Origin: Promethearchaeati archaeon | GTDB taxonomy: Archaea > Asgardarchaeota > Heimdallarchaeia > Heimdallarchaeales > Heimdallarchaeaceae | Assembly (NCBI GenBank): GCA_013166775.1 | Contig: JABLTJ010000007.1 | Span: 124,001-188,000, forward strand | Reading direction: 5' to 3' | Length of the DNA: 64,000 bases | Part shown: in pieces, positions 36,543 through 46,174 of the stretch | How positions within the stretch are numbered: position 1 is the first letter of the stretch | How the letters are laid out: the number at the start of each line of letters is the position of its first letter | The notes under the pieces: generated by a model | Told to the model about the DNA's origin: nothing | The model's input: the letters and a program-made list of their open reading frames with translations, nothing else | The model's database searches: none | Position numbers and translations under genes: made by a program

Positions 36543-38635
36543 GTTTCTTTTTTTCTTTCTCCAAGTTGATTTAACATAATATCTATGTCAGTTGTAGGAT
36601 TTTTACATACAAACTCTTGGCAAACATAAGCTGTAGGTTTATTTTCAATCGTTTTGTATTCTTTTAGTATCTCTATTATATTTGAAATTTCTTTCTCATT
36701 TTTGGTTGATTTAAACAAGACAACTTTGTTTGGCAGATATTGGTTCCTTAGCTCTTCGATCATAGAAGTTGTTTCTTGAGAATCAGGATCGCCAACCACA
36801 ACTATCTCGAAAGATGGTCCTAATGCGAAATCTAAACCAAGCAACAAGAAAGAATAAGCATTCGGCATTTTTTGAACTTGTTGAGCAAATATCTCTGCAA
36901 TTTTGTTAGCATTTTCTTCATAAGTTGGATTTGAAGTCAATCTTCCAAGTTTAAGAAGAACATACATTGAAACAGAATTACCCGAAGGGATTGCTCCATC
37001 ATAGATTGTTTTTTCTCTAATTAGAAGTTCTTCTCCATATTCAGGAGTAAAATAGAAACCTCCTTTGCTTTCATCCCAAAAGTATTCCATAATAATTTTA
37101 CTTAATACCAAACTTTCTTTGAGATATTTAGCTTCGAAAGTAGTCTCATATAACTCCAATAATCCCCAAATCATAAACGCATAATCATCAAGATTAGCAG
37201 TGATAGATTTATCTCCTTCCCTGAATCTATGTAAGAGTTTTCCTTCTTTATTTTTCATTTCTGAAAGAATGAATTCTGAAGCTTTAGCTGCTGAAACAAG
37301 ATAATCTTCGTTTCCTAAAACTCTAGCAGCTTTTGCGAAAGCAACAATCATTAAACCATTCCAATCAGTAAGAATCTTATCATCTTTTAGAGGATGGATT
37401 CGTTTCTTTCTATATTCAAATAGTAGTTCTCTGATATTTTCCATTCTTGATTCTAATTCAGTTTCTGGAAGTTTCAATTCCTCAGCTAAATCCGTAAGAG
37501 TGTTTTTAGTATGAATAATGTTGTCGCTTGTTTTTTCTTTGGAAGCTTCTTCGAAGAAATTTCCCTCTTGAGAAATACCAGAGAATTTGATAAATAAATC
37601 AGCATCTTCTTTATCTAGAAGTTTTTTGATTTCTTCTTGCGTCCAAACATAGAATTTTCCTTCTACACCTTCACTATCCGCATCCTCAGCGGAATAGAAT
37701 CCTCCTTCAGGAGAGGTCATATCTCTCATTACATATTTGAGAATTTTCTCTGCAGTATCTTTATAAATCGGATTTTTTGTTGCTTGATAGGCTTCGGTAT
37801 AAGCAATGGTCAGCATTGCTTGATCATAGAGCATCTTTTCAAAATGAGGAACCAACCATTCTCTATCTGTTGAGTAGCGGTGGAATCCATAACCTATATG
37901 ATCCCATATTCCTCCTTGTCTTAGTTTTTGTAAAGTTTTTTCCACCATATTTAGAGCGATTTCATCTCCTGCTCGCTTCCAGTATCTTAGTAAGAAAAGG
38001 AGATTGTGAGGACTTGGGAATTTTGGTGCATTTCCAAAACCTCCAAAGACTTTATCAAATCTATTGTCAAAAATATCAAATGCTCTAGCAATAAATTCTT
38101 CAGCATCATAAGACGTAGGAATGTTATCAGTATTTTTTTGTAAATGAGTTGTGATGTCTGTTGCACTCGTGAGAACTTCATCTCGACTGTTTTCCCAGAG
38201 TTCTGCTACTTGATTCAGTATATCAATCAAACCAGGTCTTCCAAATTGACCAGATTTAGGAAAATATGTTCCAGCGAAGAAGGGTTTTTTCTCAGGAGTC
38301 ATTATGATAGTTAATGGCCAACCACCACCTCCTGTCATCATTTGACATACAGTCATGTAAATGCTATCTACATCAGAACGTTCTTCTCTATCAACTTTTA
38401 TAGAAACAAAATTATCATTTAGAATCTTTGCAACTTGCTCATTCTCAAACGATTCTCTTTCCATAACATGGCACCAATGACAAGTAGCATATCCTATTGA
38501 TAGAAAAATTGGTTTGTTTTCCTTTTTAGCTTTTTCGAAAGTTTCATCCTTCCATGGATACCAGTCAACAGGGTTGTGTGCATGCTGTAGTAGATAAGGA
38601 CTTTTTTCATTAATCAGATGGTTAGGTTTCTGCAT
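36539..38635 (-). CDS. YyaL/SSP411-like protein (thioredoxin-fold plus six-hairpin domain)
   Basis: This 698-residue cytosolic protein belongs to the DUF255/SSP411 family. The N-terminal thioredoxin-like domain, about residues 1-165, starts with [20 protein letters not shown] and has the redox CxxC in [14 protein letters not shown]. The rest is an alpha/alpha toroid like N-acylglucosamine epimerases, with [26 protein letters not shown] and DGAIPSGNS as conserved parts. The molecular function is not established, though thiol redox and a sugar-binding toroid are implied. It stands alone between the exporter operon and the zinc-ribbon proteins. Confidence 0.9.
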   Translation of the reverse strand: MQKPNHLINEKSPYLLQHAHNPVDWYPWKDETFEKAKKENKPIFLSIGYATCHWCHVMERESFENEQVAKILNDNFVSIKVDREERSDVDSIYMTVCQMMTGGGGWPLTIIMTPEKKPFFAGTYFPKSGQFGRPGLIDILNQVAELWENSRDEVLTSATDITTHLQKNTDNIPTSYDAEEFIARAFDIFDNRFDKVFGGFGNAPKFPSPHNLLFLLRYWKRAGDEIALNMVEKTLQKLRQGGIWDHIGYGFHRYSTDREWLVPHFEKMLYDQAMLTIAYTEAYQATKNPIYKDTAEKILKYVMRDMTSPEGGFYSAEDADSEGVEGKFYVWTQEEIKKLLDKEDADLFIKFSGISQEGNFFEEASKEKTSDNIIHTKNTLTDLAEELKLPETELESRMENIRELLFEYRKKRIHPLKDDKILTDWNGLMIVAFAKAARVLGNEDYLVSAAKASEFILSEMKNKEGKLLHRFREGDKSITANLDDYAFMIWGLLELYETTFEAKYLKESLVLSKIIMEYFWDESKGGFYFTPEYGEELLIREKTIYDGAIPSGNSVSMYVLLKLGRLTSNPTYEENANKIAEIFAQQVQKMPNAYSFLLLGLDFALGPSFEIVVVGDPDSQETTSMIEELRNQYLPNKVVLFKSTKNEKEISNIIEILKEYKTIENKPTAYVCQEFVCKNPTTDIDIMLNQLGERKKET

Positions 38636-38724
38636 TTCTCAACAAAATAAAAAGGTAAAATGCGCTTTAAATAGTATCCAAAGAACAAAAAAGAAAAGAA
38701 AGGAAGAAAGAATTATTTTTTCTA

Positions 38725-39585
38725 TTAAAGATTAGACCCACAATTTTCACAGAATTTTGCTCCACTTTGAAATTTAGCTCCACAATTAGAGCAGAATAAA
38801 GCACCAGTAGGAGGAGGAGTTTCAGTTTGAGTTGTAACCGATACACTTGGAGTTTGAGAGGGTATATGCTGAACTTTTGCTGGACCACCTAATGGAGGTT
38901 GAACCTGCATAATATCTTTGCTTAAATCTCTAAAACCATATACAAGCATAATAAAACCGATGATACTTCCTATTGATCCAAATGTAGTAAATAACGAAGC
39001 TACCGCAGTTATAAGATTTATAGTTGCCGCAATGAACAATATCATTGTAGGTTTCTTATTGAAACGTCCTTGATTCTGATAATCAACAAACATTCTGTAA
39101 ACAAAGTAAAAACCTAATGCTAAAGCAGTATTTCCCACCATAGATATGATAGCACCAGCTAAATCAGGTACAAAGATGCTTATTATAATCGCTACTAAAT
39201 AACCTTGGATTCCAAAACTTGCATTTTTTGCATTTTCACTTACAGAATCACTTTTTTGAAGTAAACTGAAACCAGAACCAAGTTTATAGTACTGGATATA
39301 TGTCATAATCATAATTATGAATAAGGCAATTCCAGTTATACTTACTAGAACAATAACTACAATTCCTCCAGCGAATAGAGATTCAATTGTACTATAGAGA
39401 TTATTTGTGTCAAAATCTGTAAAGTCAAATCCTGAAGCTAGTGCAACTACTGAAACTACTAAAACAATAACCATGATAATTGCAATCACCACAGTCCATA
39501 GTAGATACTTATATAATTTATTTGAACTATCTGATATTTTATATTTTGCAATATCAAAAGGATGCATTTGTGATTGATATGACAT
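38725..39585 (-). CDS. Membrane protein with C-terminal zinc ribbon (DUF996-like)
   Basis: This protein of about 286 residues starts at the ATG at 39585 (MSYQSQ); the TTG four codons upstream is less likely. It has about five transmembrane helices between residues 25 and 215. The C-terminal tail ends in a double-CxxC zinc ribbon, FCSNCGAKFQSGAKFCENCG. The transmembrane part resembles the archaeal DUF996 group. The function is unknown. The next gene upstream encodes another zinc-ribbon protein. Confidence 0.7.
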   Translation of the reverse strand: MSYQSQMHPFDIAKYKISDSSNKLYKYLLWTVVIAIIMVIVLVVSVVALASGFDFTDFDTNNLYSTIESLFAGGIVVIVLVSITGIALFIIMIMTYIQYYKLGSGFSLLQKSDSVSENAKNASFGIQGYLVAIIISIFVPDLAGAIISMVGNTALALGFYFVYRMFVDYQNQGRFNKKPTMILFIAATINLITAVASLFTTFGSIGSIIGFIMLVYGFRDLSKDIMQVQPPLGGPAKVQHIPSQTPSVSVTTQTETPPPTGALFCSNCGAKFQSGAKFCENCGSNL

Positions 39586-39693
39586 TTTTAACACCAAGTA
39601 GATTTATCTTATCACATATTTAAATACGTATCCTTTTATCTTTTTATTCAATTTAACAAAACACAAAAAGAATTAATGAAAGCAACTGGAAAA

Positions 39694-40101
39694 TCACTTT
39701 TTAACTTCATCTCCACAATAGGGACAGAATTCAAATTCTTCAGCTAATTCTCTTTTACAATTTGCACATGCTAACTTGATACTTTTACCACAATAGGGGC
39801 AAAATTCAAAGTCTTCTTTCAGCTCTTTGTTACAATGAGGACAGTTAAGCTCAAGAGAAATCTCTTCAGGTTCTTTGGGAATTATTTGTTTTGGTTGTTC
39901 ATCGGGTAGCATGTTTTTAGGGATAGGTATTTCTCTTTTAGAAGGTGAGGGAGCAAATTTTGTTGGAGCTTGAACTGTTAAACCAGGAGGAACAGGTGGA
40001 ACTTCTTGGAGCTGAGATCTTTTTGTTATCTCCTCTTTTGATGAATCTGAAGGTAAAAATTTCTTTTTCACCTTTTCCACTAGCTTCTTCACATTGCTCA
40101 T
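39694..40101 (-). CDS. Double zinc-ribbon protein
   Basis: This 135-residue protein has a basic N-terminus, a Pro-rich middle (PPVPPGLTVQAP) and a C-terminal pair of zinc ribbons. The CxxC motifs are CPHC, CPYC, CANC and CPYC in order, giving two treble-Cys ribbons in tandem, each with the related frame EFEFCPYCG or DFEFCPYCG. It probably acts in protein-protein or nucleic-acid binding. It lies just upstream of the membrane zinc-ribbon gene on the same strand, but the 108-base gap between them speaks for its own promoter. Confidence 0.75.
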   Translation of the reverse strand: MSNVKKLVEKVKKKFLPSDSSKEEITKRSQLQEVPPVPPGLTVQAPTKFAPSPSKREIPIPKNMLPDEQPKQIIPKEPEEISLELNCPHCNKELKEDFEFCPYCGKSIKLACANCKRELAEEFEFCPYCGDEVKK

Positions 40102-40200
40102 TTAATCAAATGATATAACACACTATCTTTTTTATATTTTGCTTTACTCCCTGCAGTAAAAAATGGTAATGAAATATGATTTATATCAAAAAAATCTAAT

Positions 40201-40764
40201 TTAACTGGTTTTTTCATATCTGTTGTGATATATAAACTCGTTGAGATTCATCCTTATTGGTCGATTTCTTTCATGTTCAATTTGGTTTTCTTCTAGAACA
40301 TCTTCAAAATCCTCATTGTGTTTTCCAATCCCAATAATTGCAATTAATTTCATATCGGGTGGTATGTTAAGTATTTCTTTAGCAATATCCTCATTGAAAC
40401 CAGCCATTGGGTGAGCTACTAAACCTAAATCAGTCGCTCGCAGAATGAGAAAAGCTGTTGCCATTCCAGTATCGAATAAGAAATAGATCTTATCTTTAAT
40501 AATACAATCAAATTCTTGTTTACTGAAAACAGCAACTATCATAGAAGCTTTTTGTGCCCAAGCATTTCCTCCAGTTAGTGCTGGATAAAACTTCTCTAGA
40601 TTCTCTTTACCATGAATGAAAACATATCTCCAAGGTTGATTATTGAAACAAGAAGGAGCTAATTGTGCATGTTTTGCTAAATCATTTATCAATTCATCAG
40701 TTACTTCAATTGGAATAAGAGCTTTGTATGCTCTACGTTTTTCAATTGTTTCTTTTAATTCCAC
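40201..40764 (-). CDS. Nitroreductase-family flavoenzyme
   Basis: This FMN-dependent oxidoreductase has 187 residues. The family start KETIEKRRAYKALIPIEV and the FMN-binding stretch AQLAPSCFNNQPWRYVFIHG are clear, as are GLVAHPMAGF and IIGIGKHNED near the end. It shares its first base with the last base of the stop codon of the upstream peroxiredoxin, so it is translationally coupled and belongs to the thiol-peroxide cluster. The substrate may be a quinone, a nitro compound or an iodotyrosine-like compound; none can be chosen. Confidence 0.87.
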   Translation of the reverse strand: MELKETIEKRRAYKALIPIEVTDELINDLAKHAQLAPSCFNNQPWRYVFIHGKENLEKFYPALTGGNAWAQKASMIVAVFSKQEFDCIIKDKIYFLFDTGMATAFLILRATDLGLVAHPMAGFNEDIAKEILNIPPDMKLIAIIGIGKHNEDFEDVLEENQIEHERNRPIRMNLNEFIYHNRYEKTS

Positions 40765-41252
40765 TATCTCACCTGAACATCATTATGTTCAATCAGATTT
40801 TTTAATGTTTGGTGGACATCAAAGGTGTGACCTGTAACCTTAACTTTTGACCAGATGTAAGCTATGTTACCTTCAGGATCAATGAGAAAAGTCATTCTCT
40901 TAGCAAGTGACATTAGTCTACTCAGAATCGAGCCTGAATCTTTTGCACCATAAGCTTTGATAACATTAAAACTCTCATCACTTAGTAGTGGAAATGAAAT
41001 ATTTTCCTTTTGGACAAATTTAGTATGACTTTCTACAGAATCTGCACTAATACCTAAAACAACAGCATTCAAATCTTGGAAAAGGTTTAGATTGGCTGTG
41101 AAATCACATGCTTCTTTTGTACAACCTGGAGTTTGATCCTTTGGATAAAAATACAGTACTACCCACTTCCCCTTATAATCGTTTAAGCAAATTTCTTCCT
41201 TTTCTGAATTCTTTAGACAGAAAAGAGGAGCTTTATCACCAATTTCTAACAT
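40764..41252 (-). CDS. Peroxiredoxin, PrxQ/Bcp type (copy A)
   Basis: This thiol peroxidase has 162 residues. The peroxidatic Cys44 and the resolving Cys49 form the PrxQ motif PGCTKEACDF, and FYPKDQTPGC carries the conserved Pro/Thr of the active site. The rest, ISADSVESHTKFVQKENISF and PLLSD, is typical. It is the middle-to-last of three tandem peroxiredoxin genes on the minus strand, 14 bases after copy B, and is followed by the nitroreductase. Confidence 0.88.
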   Translation of the reverse strand: MLEIGDKAPLFCLKNSEKEEICLNDYKGKWVVLYFYPKDQTPGCTKEACDFTANLNLFQDLNAVVLGISADSVESHTKFVQKENISFPLLSDESFNVIKAYGAKDSGSILSRLMSLAKRMTFLIDPEGNIAYIWSKVKVTGHTFDVHQTLKNLIEHNDVQVR

Positions 41253-41266
41253 ATTATCAACTCAAA

Positions 41267-41734
41267 TTAAGTAAGTAAATCACTGAGAGAACCTTTAATA
41301 TCTTCAACGTGATCTTTTATTTTAACTTTTTCCCAAATTTTAACAATTTTGCCTTCAGGATTAATTAAGAATGTAGATCTTACTACACCCATGTATTCTT
41401 TGCCATACATCTTTTTCATTTGCCAAACACCATATTTTTTGAGTACAATATACTCTGAATCACTCAATAAAATGTGTTGCAAACTGTATTTTTCTCTGAA
41501 TTTTGTGTGGCTTTTGGTTTCATCAGGACTGATACCTATTATCTCAGCGTTCATTTCTTTAAATTCTTGAAAATTATCAGAAAAATCACATGCTTCTGTT
41601 GTACAACCTGGTGTCATATCTTTAGGGTAAAAATAAACTACAACCCATTTACCTTCAAAATCTTGTAAACATACATTCTCATTTTGCTCATTTGGTAAGC
41701 AGAATGAGGGCGCTTTATCACCTATTTTTAACAT
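41267..41734 (-). CDS. Peroxiredoxin, PrxQ/Bcp type (copy B)
   Basis: This 155-residue PrxQ-type peroxiredoxin is a close paralogue of its downstream neighbour. Cys44 and Cys49 are conserved in PGCTTEACDF, after FYPKDMTPGC. The sequences agree through most of their length but differ in the C-terminal part (MYGKEYMGVVRSTFLINPEG), so the duplication is old rather than recent. It is the second gene of the three-gene set, nine bases after copy C. Confidence 0.88.
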   Translation of the reverse strand: MLKIGDKAPSFCLPNEQNENVCLQDFEGKWVVVYFYPKDMTPGCTTEACDFSDNFQEFKEMNAEIIGISPDETKSHTKFREKYSLQHILLSDSEYIVLKKYGVWQMKKMYGKEYMGVVRSTFLINPEGKIVKIWEKVKIKDHVEDIKGSLSDLLT

Positions 41735-41743
41735 TCAATCACC

Positions 41744-42217
41744 TTAAAGTTCTCGACCTTTCTCTCTCTCTTTTTTTATAAAATCTGTAATTTCATCTAA
41801 ATTTGGGACTACAGACATTTCATATATTTCCATGAAGAGAATTTCTTTATTTTCTGCAACAAGAATATTAACTCGATTAGAGACACCTTTTTGTTCATTT
41901 AATATTCCTAATTTCTTTGCTAGATTGCCATGAGGCCAGAAATCTGCTAATAATTGAGTTTTTTCTATTCCAAGTTCTTCAGCCCAGGCTTTTTTAGTTG
42001 GATCACTATCAACGCTTATACCTACAGGAAGTACTCCTAAATTAGACAGAACATCAAAATTATCTTCTAGAGATTGCATTTGTTTTGCACAAACACCCGT
42101 CCATGCAAGAGGATGGAAGGAGAGGAGAATCATTTTATCTTTAATATCATAAAAACGGAATTCTTCATTATTTTGATTCTTAAGTGTAAAGTCAGGAATA
42201 ATATCGCCTACTTTCAT
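41744..42217 (-). CDS. Peroxiredoxin, AhpE/1-Cys-like (copy C)
   Basis: This 157-residue AhpC/TSA-family protein is the first gene of the cluster. A single peroxidatic Cys43 lies in HPLAWTGVCAKQMQSLEDNF; there is no nearby second Cys, so it would be a one-cysteine type needing an external thiol. Its sequence is unlike copies A and B in the active-site region, showing it is a different subfamily rather than a tandem duplicate. The following genes overlap or nearly abut, so the four form one operon. Confidence 0.85.
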   Translation of the reverse strand: MKVGDIIPDFTLKNQNNEEFRFYDIKDKMILLSFHPLAWTGVCAKQMQSLEDNFDVLSNLGVLPVGISVDSDPTKKAWAEELGIEKTQLLADFWPHGNLAKKLGILNEQKGVSNRVNILVAENKEILFMEIYEMSVVPNLDEITDFIKKEREKGREL

Positions 42218-42349
42218 TTAAATCACCATATAATTCCAGAATTTTTAAATCCTTAAAAGTATAGGTTTAACAAATTCGTATGAATTGTAAAATAATTGAA
42301 ATAAGATAAAACTTAAATGCATTTATTCCGAAGATTATAAGAATCTGGT

Positions 42350-42907
42350 ATGAGTGAAGGACCTAAGATTTTCAAGATAGTACTCATTGGAGATGGAGCT
42401 GTAGGGAAAACTAGTTTACGAAGGAACTATCTTGGAAAAAGCTTTAGAGAAAACTACCTTATGACTATTGGAGCTGATTTTTCAGTAAAGCAGGTTCCTT
42501 ATGAAGATTATATTGTAAATCTACAGATATGGGATCTTGCAGGCCAGCCAAGGTTTTCAGAGGTCAGAGGAGCTTATTACACCAACTGTTATGGAGCTTT
42601 AGTTATTTTTGATGTTACTCGACCTAATACATTTACAAATATAGATTATTGGATAAATGAGTTGATCAGATACAATGACAACAAACTTGTTCCTATGATA
42701 ATAATTGGAAATAAAGTTGATTTGAGAGGATCTACTCCACAAGAGATACAAGTAGACAATAACTCAGCAATGGCTTACGCAGCTACTTTGAGTGATTGGG
42801 GAGGATTGAAAGTAGACTACATAGAAACCTCTGCAATGTCAGGTCAAAATGTTAATTCCGCTTTTGAGAGATTGATAGATAAAATATACTACCGAATAGG
42901 TATATAA
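42350..42907 (+). CDS. Ras/Rab-like small GTPase (first of three)
   Basis: This 185-residue small GTPase has all five G motifs: G1 GDGAVGKTS (residues 14-22), G2 Thr in LMTIGADF, G3 DLAGQ (62-66), G4 NKVD (121-124) and G5 ETSA (159-162). The Gln of the G3 motif is kept but followed by Pro instead of Glu (AGQPRF), and the Rab-like WDLAGQ is present. No C-terminal prenylation Cys is present. The TATA-like AAACTTAAATG lies about 40 bases upstream. Such GTPases are abundant in Asgard archaea, and the partner proteins are unknown. Confidence 0.9.
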   Translation: MSEGPKIFKIVLIGDGAVGKTSLRRNYLGKSFRENYLMTIGADFSVKQVPYEDYIVNLQIWDLAGQPRFSEVRGAYYTNCYGALVIFDVTRPNTFTNIDYWINELIRYNDNKLVPMIIIGNKVDLRGSTPQEIQVDNNSAMAYAATLSDWGGLKVDYIETSAMSGQNVNSAFERLIDKIYYRIGI

Positions 42908-42926
42908 ATCTTAAAAAAGGATAAAA

Positions 42927-43067
42927 TTAGGGTATTTTATAGTAGCTAGAATCTTCTGTTTTTGTTTCTTTAAGCGTCCTGAAAATTATATAGATAATTG
43001 TTAAAGAAACTGCAGTGATTATTGTAGATAAAAAGACTGCTAGATAAGGAAGTGATGCTGTAGCCAT
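42927..43067 (-). CDS. Tiny single-helix membrane protein, 46 residues
   Basis: An ATG-initiated minus-strand frame encodes 46 residues between the GTPase gene and the calcium ATPase. It has one hydrophobic helix (VFLSTIITAVSLTIIYIIF), then a basic Arg/Lys turn and a polar tail, RTLKETKTED and so on. It lies downstream of the calcium-ATPase stop on the same strand with a gap of about 90 bases. Membrane micropeptides regulate SERCA in eukaryotes, but nothing except position and topology suggests that here. Confidence 0.4.
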   Translation of the reverse strand: MATASLPYLAVFLSTIITAVSLTIIYIIFRTLKETKTEDSSYYKIP

Positions 43068-43158
43068 AATTACACCTTAAAGCTAATAGATATTTTTAGA
43101 ATCGGTTGTATAAAAAATCTACTCCAGAAAAATGAAAAAGAAGGGATGGAAGGAAGGA

Positions 43159-46056
43159 TTATTCCAATCCACGACTTTCTAGAATATTCTTTAAGAAAGG
43201 TATTCGTATTAGATATCTGAACGCTTCAATAACAAGACACAGTCCTATAGTGAATCCGAGAATGAATACCCAATCAATACCCCTCAAGAAGAAGTAATAT
43301 CCGTCAGTAAAACTACTGAAAACAATACCTAACGGTCTAATGTAAACAGCTCCTAAAAGCAGTACCCAAGATAGTATTACTGCGAAAATAAGGTATCTGT
43401 TCTTGAAAGGCCGAGATTTAATCAAAGACGTTTCATTGTCATTCCGAGCAACGAAAACAAACCAAAGCTCAAAGGAGAGCGTCGTAACAAATGCCATGAC
43501 TTGAGAATAAGCTAGTTTATTTTGTGTGATGAAAGCAGTTGCAGCTTCTCCAGTTAAGCCTAATCTTAAAGCTTCTTGCTCAAAGATAGTAAAACCAAGA
43601 GCATTGTATCCAATTAAGAAGATTCCAACTGATGCAAAGAAAGCAATAATACCTGCAAGGACAGCAAAGATGTACATATCTTTTACAAAGGAGGACTGTT
43701 TACCCCTTGGAGGTCTCTGCATTAATTTAGGATCATATGGATCAAAGGAAAGAGCTAAAGCAGGTAAAGCATCAGTAAGAAGGTTAAGGAATAATATTTG
43801 TAATGGTAGGAAAGGAAGAATACCCATAGTTGCTGTAATAATCAGAACAGCAAAAATCTCATCAAAGTTTGCAGAGAGTAAATAACGAATGAATTTCTTC
43901 ATATTTGCGAAAATATTTCGACCTTCTTCAACAGCAGCAACAATGGTACTAAAAGCATCATCAGTAATAACCATATCAGCTGTTTCTTTTGTAACATCAG
44001 TTCCTGTGATACCCATCGCAATACCTATATCAGCTTTCTTGATAGCTGGTGCATCGTTGACTCCATCACCTGTACAAGCTACTATGTGATCTAACTTTTG
44101 CAATGTTTCGACTACTCTGTATTTATCTTTTGGACTCATTCTGCTGTAAACTTTTACTTTTTCGATTATTTTTTCTAATTCCTCATCTGTCATTAAAGCG
44201 AAATCTTCACCTTTAACAATTAAATCTTTATCGCTTTCAATTATACCAATTTCTTTCGCAACTGCTATTGCTGTAGGTTCTTGATCTCCAGTAATCATAA
44301 CTGAAGTAATTCCAGCATTCTTACATTCTTCTACTGAAGCTTTTACTTCTGGTCTTGCTGGATCAATCATTCCAGTTAATCCTACAAATATCATGTCAGT
44401 TTCTATCTCATCTATCATTTCTTTATTGTAATTATCAGGTAATTCTTTATATGCAACTGCAAGAACTCTTAGTGCTTTTTTTGCCATCTGTAGATTAGCA
44501 TCCAAAATCTCTTTCTCAAGCGCTTTGGTTATTTTTAGCGATTTTCCAGATGTCAGAACTGTGTTACATCTAGTGAGTACTATAGGAGGACTTCCTTTCA
44601 TATAGGCAATTTTCTTCCCATTAACAATGTTAACAGTTGTCATTCTCTTTCTATCAGAATCAAAGAAAATTTCGTGGTCTCTCTTATTAAGCATCTTTTC
44701 TGTATAACCCGCTTTTTCAGCTAAAACAACTAGCGCAGCTTCTGTGGGATCTCCTTTGACATCAATTCTATCTCCATTTCTAAGAATCCCTGAGTTATTG
44801 CAATGATAGACTGCATCCATTGTTTTTACAAGAGCTTTATTTTCCATTGGATCTATTTTTCTTCCATCATGAGTAAAGTCTCCTTCAAGAAGATACCCAG
44901 ATCCACCAACTTCTATTTTCCCATCGAAAGTCCATGCTTCTTTAACTGTCATTTCATTTCTAGTCAAAGTACCGGTTTTATCTGAACAGATGTAATCCAC
45001 AGAACCTAGTGTTTCAACCGCTGGTAGTCTCGAAACAATAGTCTTCTTTTTAGCCATTCTTGACACACCAATGGCCAATGTAATTACAATTGCAGCAGGT
45101 AATCCTTCTGGAACAGCTGAGATTGCTAATGCAATTGCGGTTTCAAATCCTTCAAAAGCTGCTATCGCGTAACTCACATCTGCATGTTTTGTTAAAATTT
45201 CTACAACCATCACCACAGCACAGATTGCTAAGATGATTATTCCTAAAACTTTCCCAAATCTATCTAGTGCTTTTTGTAATGGTGTGTGTTCATGTTTTAC
45301 TTGCGTCAATTCAGCTATTTTACCCATTTCAGTATTCATTCCAGTTGAAACAACTATAGCTTTTCCTCTTCCATATACGCAAGTACATCCACTGAAAATC
45401 ATATTTTTCTTATCATGGGTTCTAGCTTTAGCAGGTACTAGATCCAGATTTTTGGTAATTGGATGTGATTCTCCTGTAAGTGGAGCTTCATCTACTTTGA
45501 AATTATTAACTTCAAACAATCTACAATCAGCAGGGATTTTTTCTCCTACTTCCAAAAGAACAATATCTCCTGGAACAAGATCACTTGCGTGAATAATCTG
45601 TTCTTTTCCTTCTCTAATTACTAAAACATCTTGTTCGAAATATTCTTTCAACTTCTCTAAGGCTTGATTGGACCTAAAGTTTTGAACAAAGCCTATTATA
45701 GCATTGATAATAACTATCGCAAATATTGCTATTGCGTCATAGATTTCCGATCCTAAATGTCCAGGAGAAGTATTTTTGATACCAAATCCCAAGCTAATAA
45801 AACCAGCAGCAATAAGCAAAAGTACAAGAAAATCTGTGAATTGCTCAAAAATCATTTTGAGAATCTTGAATTTTTCTGTAATTGTAATTTTGTTTGGTCC
45901 ATGAATCTCGAGCTTAGATATAACATCACGGTCCCATAATCCTTTCTCATCTGATCCTAGTTTCTTCAATATTTCCTTAGTTTTCATATTGTGCCAAGAT
46001 ACTTCTTCTACAACCTCTGTAGCGACTTCTTTCTTTCTATTCTTCGACATTTCCAC
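43159..46056 (-). CDS. Calcium-transporting P-type ATPase, SERCA/PMR1-like (P2A)
   Basis: This P2-type ATPase has 965 residues. The phosphorylated Asp is in CSDKTGTLTRNE (near residue 359), the actuator motif is LTGESHP, and the hinge has TGDGVNDAPAIK. The ion-site residues of SERCA are present: PEGLP in M4, the N-x2-E pattern in SANFDEIFAV (M5) and NLLTDALPALAL (M6), so calcium is the likely ion. An N-terminal cation-ATPase domain with LGSDEKGLWDRD precedes M1. GTG at 46056 or ATG at 46050 can start it; AAGGTG just upstream fits the ATG. It exports or sequesters Ca2+ across the membrane. Confidence 0.9.
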   Translation of the reverse strand: MEMSKNRKKEVATEVVEEVSWHNMKTKEILKKLGSDEKGLWDRDVISKLEIHGPNKITITEKFKILKMIFEQFTDFLVLLLIAAGFISLGFGIKNTSPGHLGSEIYDAIAIFAIVIINAIIGFVQNFRSNQALEKLKEYFEQDVLVIREGKEQIIHASDLVPGDIVLLEVGEKIPADCRLFEVNNFKVDEAPLTGESHPITKNLDLVPAKARTHDKKNMIFSGCTCVYGRGKAIVVSTGMNTEMGKIAELTQVKHEHTPLQKALDRFGKVLGIIILAICAVVMVVEILTKHADVSYAIAAFEGFETAIALAISAVPEGLPAAIVITLAIGVSRMAKKKTIVSRLPAVETLGSVDYICSDKTGTLTRNEMTVKEAWTFDGKIEVGGSGYLLEGDFTHDGRKIDPMENKALVKTMDAVYHCNNSGILRNGDRIDVKGDPTEAALVVLAEKAGYTEKMLNKRDHEIFFDSDRKRMTTVNIVNGKKIAYMKGSPPIVLTRCNTVLTSGKSLKITKALEKEILDANLQMAKKALRVLAVAYKELPDNYNKEMIDEIETDMIFVGLTGMIDPARPEVKASVEECKNAGITSVMITGDQEPTAIAVAKEIGIIESDKDLIVKGEDFALMTDEELEKIIEKVKVYSRMSPKDKYRVVETLQKLDHIVACTGDGVNDAPAIKKADIGIAMGITGTDVTKETADMVITDDAFSTIVAAVEEGRNIFANMKKFIRYLLSANFDEIFAVLIITATMGILPFLPLQILFLNLLTDALPALALSFDPYDPKLMQRPPRGKQSSFVKDMYIFAVLAGIIAFFASVGIFLIGYNALGFTIFEQEALRLGLTGEAATAFITQNKLAYSQVMAFVTTLSFELWFVFVARNDNETSLIKSRPFKNRYLIFAVILSWVLLLGAVYIRPLGIVFSSFTDGYYFFLRGIDWVFILGFTIGLCLVIEAFRYLIRIPFLKNILESRGLE

Positions 46057-46080
46057 ACCTTTTAATGTTCGGTGCCTCGC

Positions 46081-46097
46081 ACACTTCAGAATAGTGT
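46081..46097. promoter_or_regulatory. Inverted repeat at the calcium-ATPase promoter
   Basis: ACACT (46081-46085) and AGTGT (46093-46097) form a short inverted repeat in the leader of the calcium-ATPase gene, about 25-30 bases from a TATA-like TTTTTAAAGG (minus strand, about 46109-46118). The geometry fits an operator over the transcript start, but five-base arms are weak evidence. Confidence 0.25.
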
Positions 46098-46174
46098 TTC
46101 TGATTACCTTTAAAAACTTTTTTTGAGAGTCATAAGGATATATATCACTGTTTCAATATATGTATAATCGGAGA

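Noticed and set aside
37637..38088. Plus-strand frames within the YyaL-like gene
   Set aside because: They are shadows of a conserved gene on the other strand.
43526..45939. Several plus-strand frames of 60-119 residues inside the calcium ATPase gene
   Set aside because: They are antisense to conserved motifs of the ATPase and lack protein-like patterns of their own.
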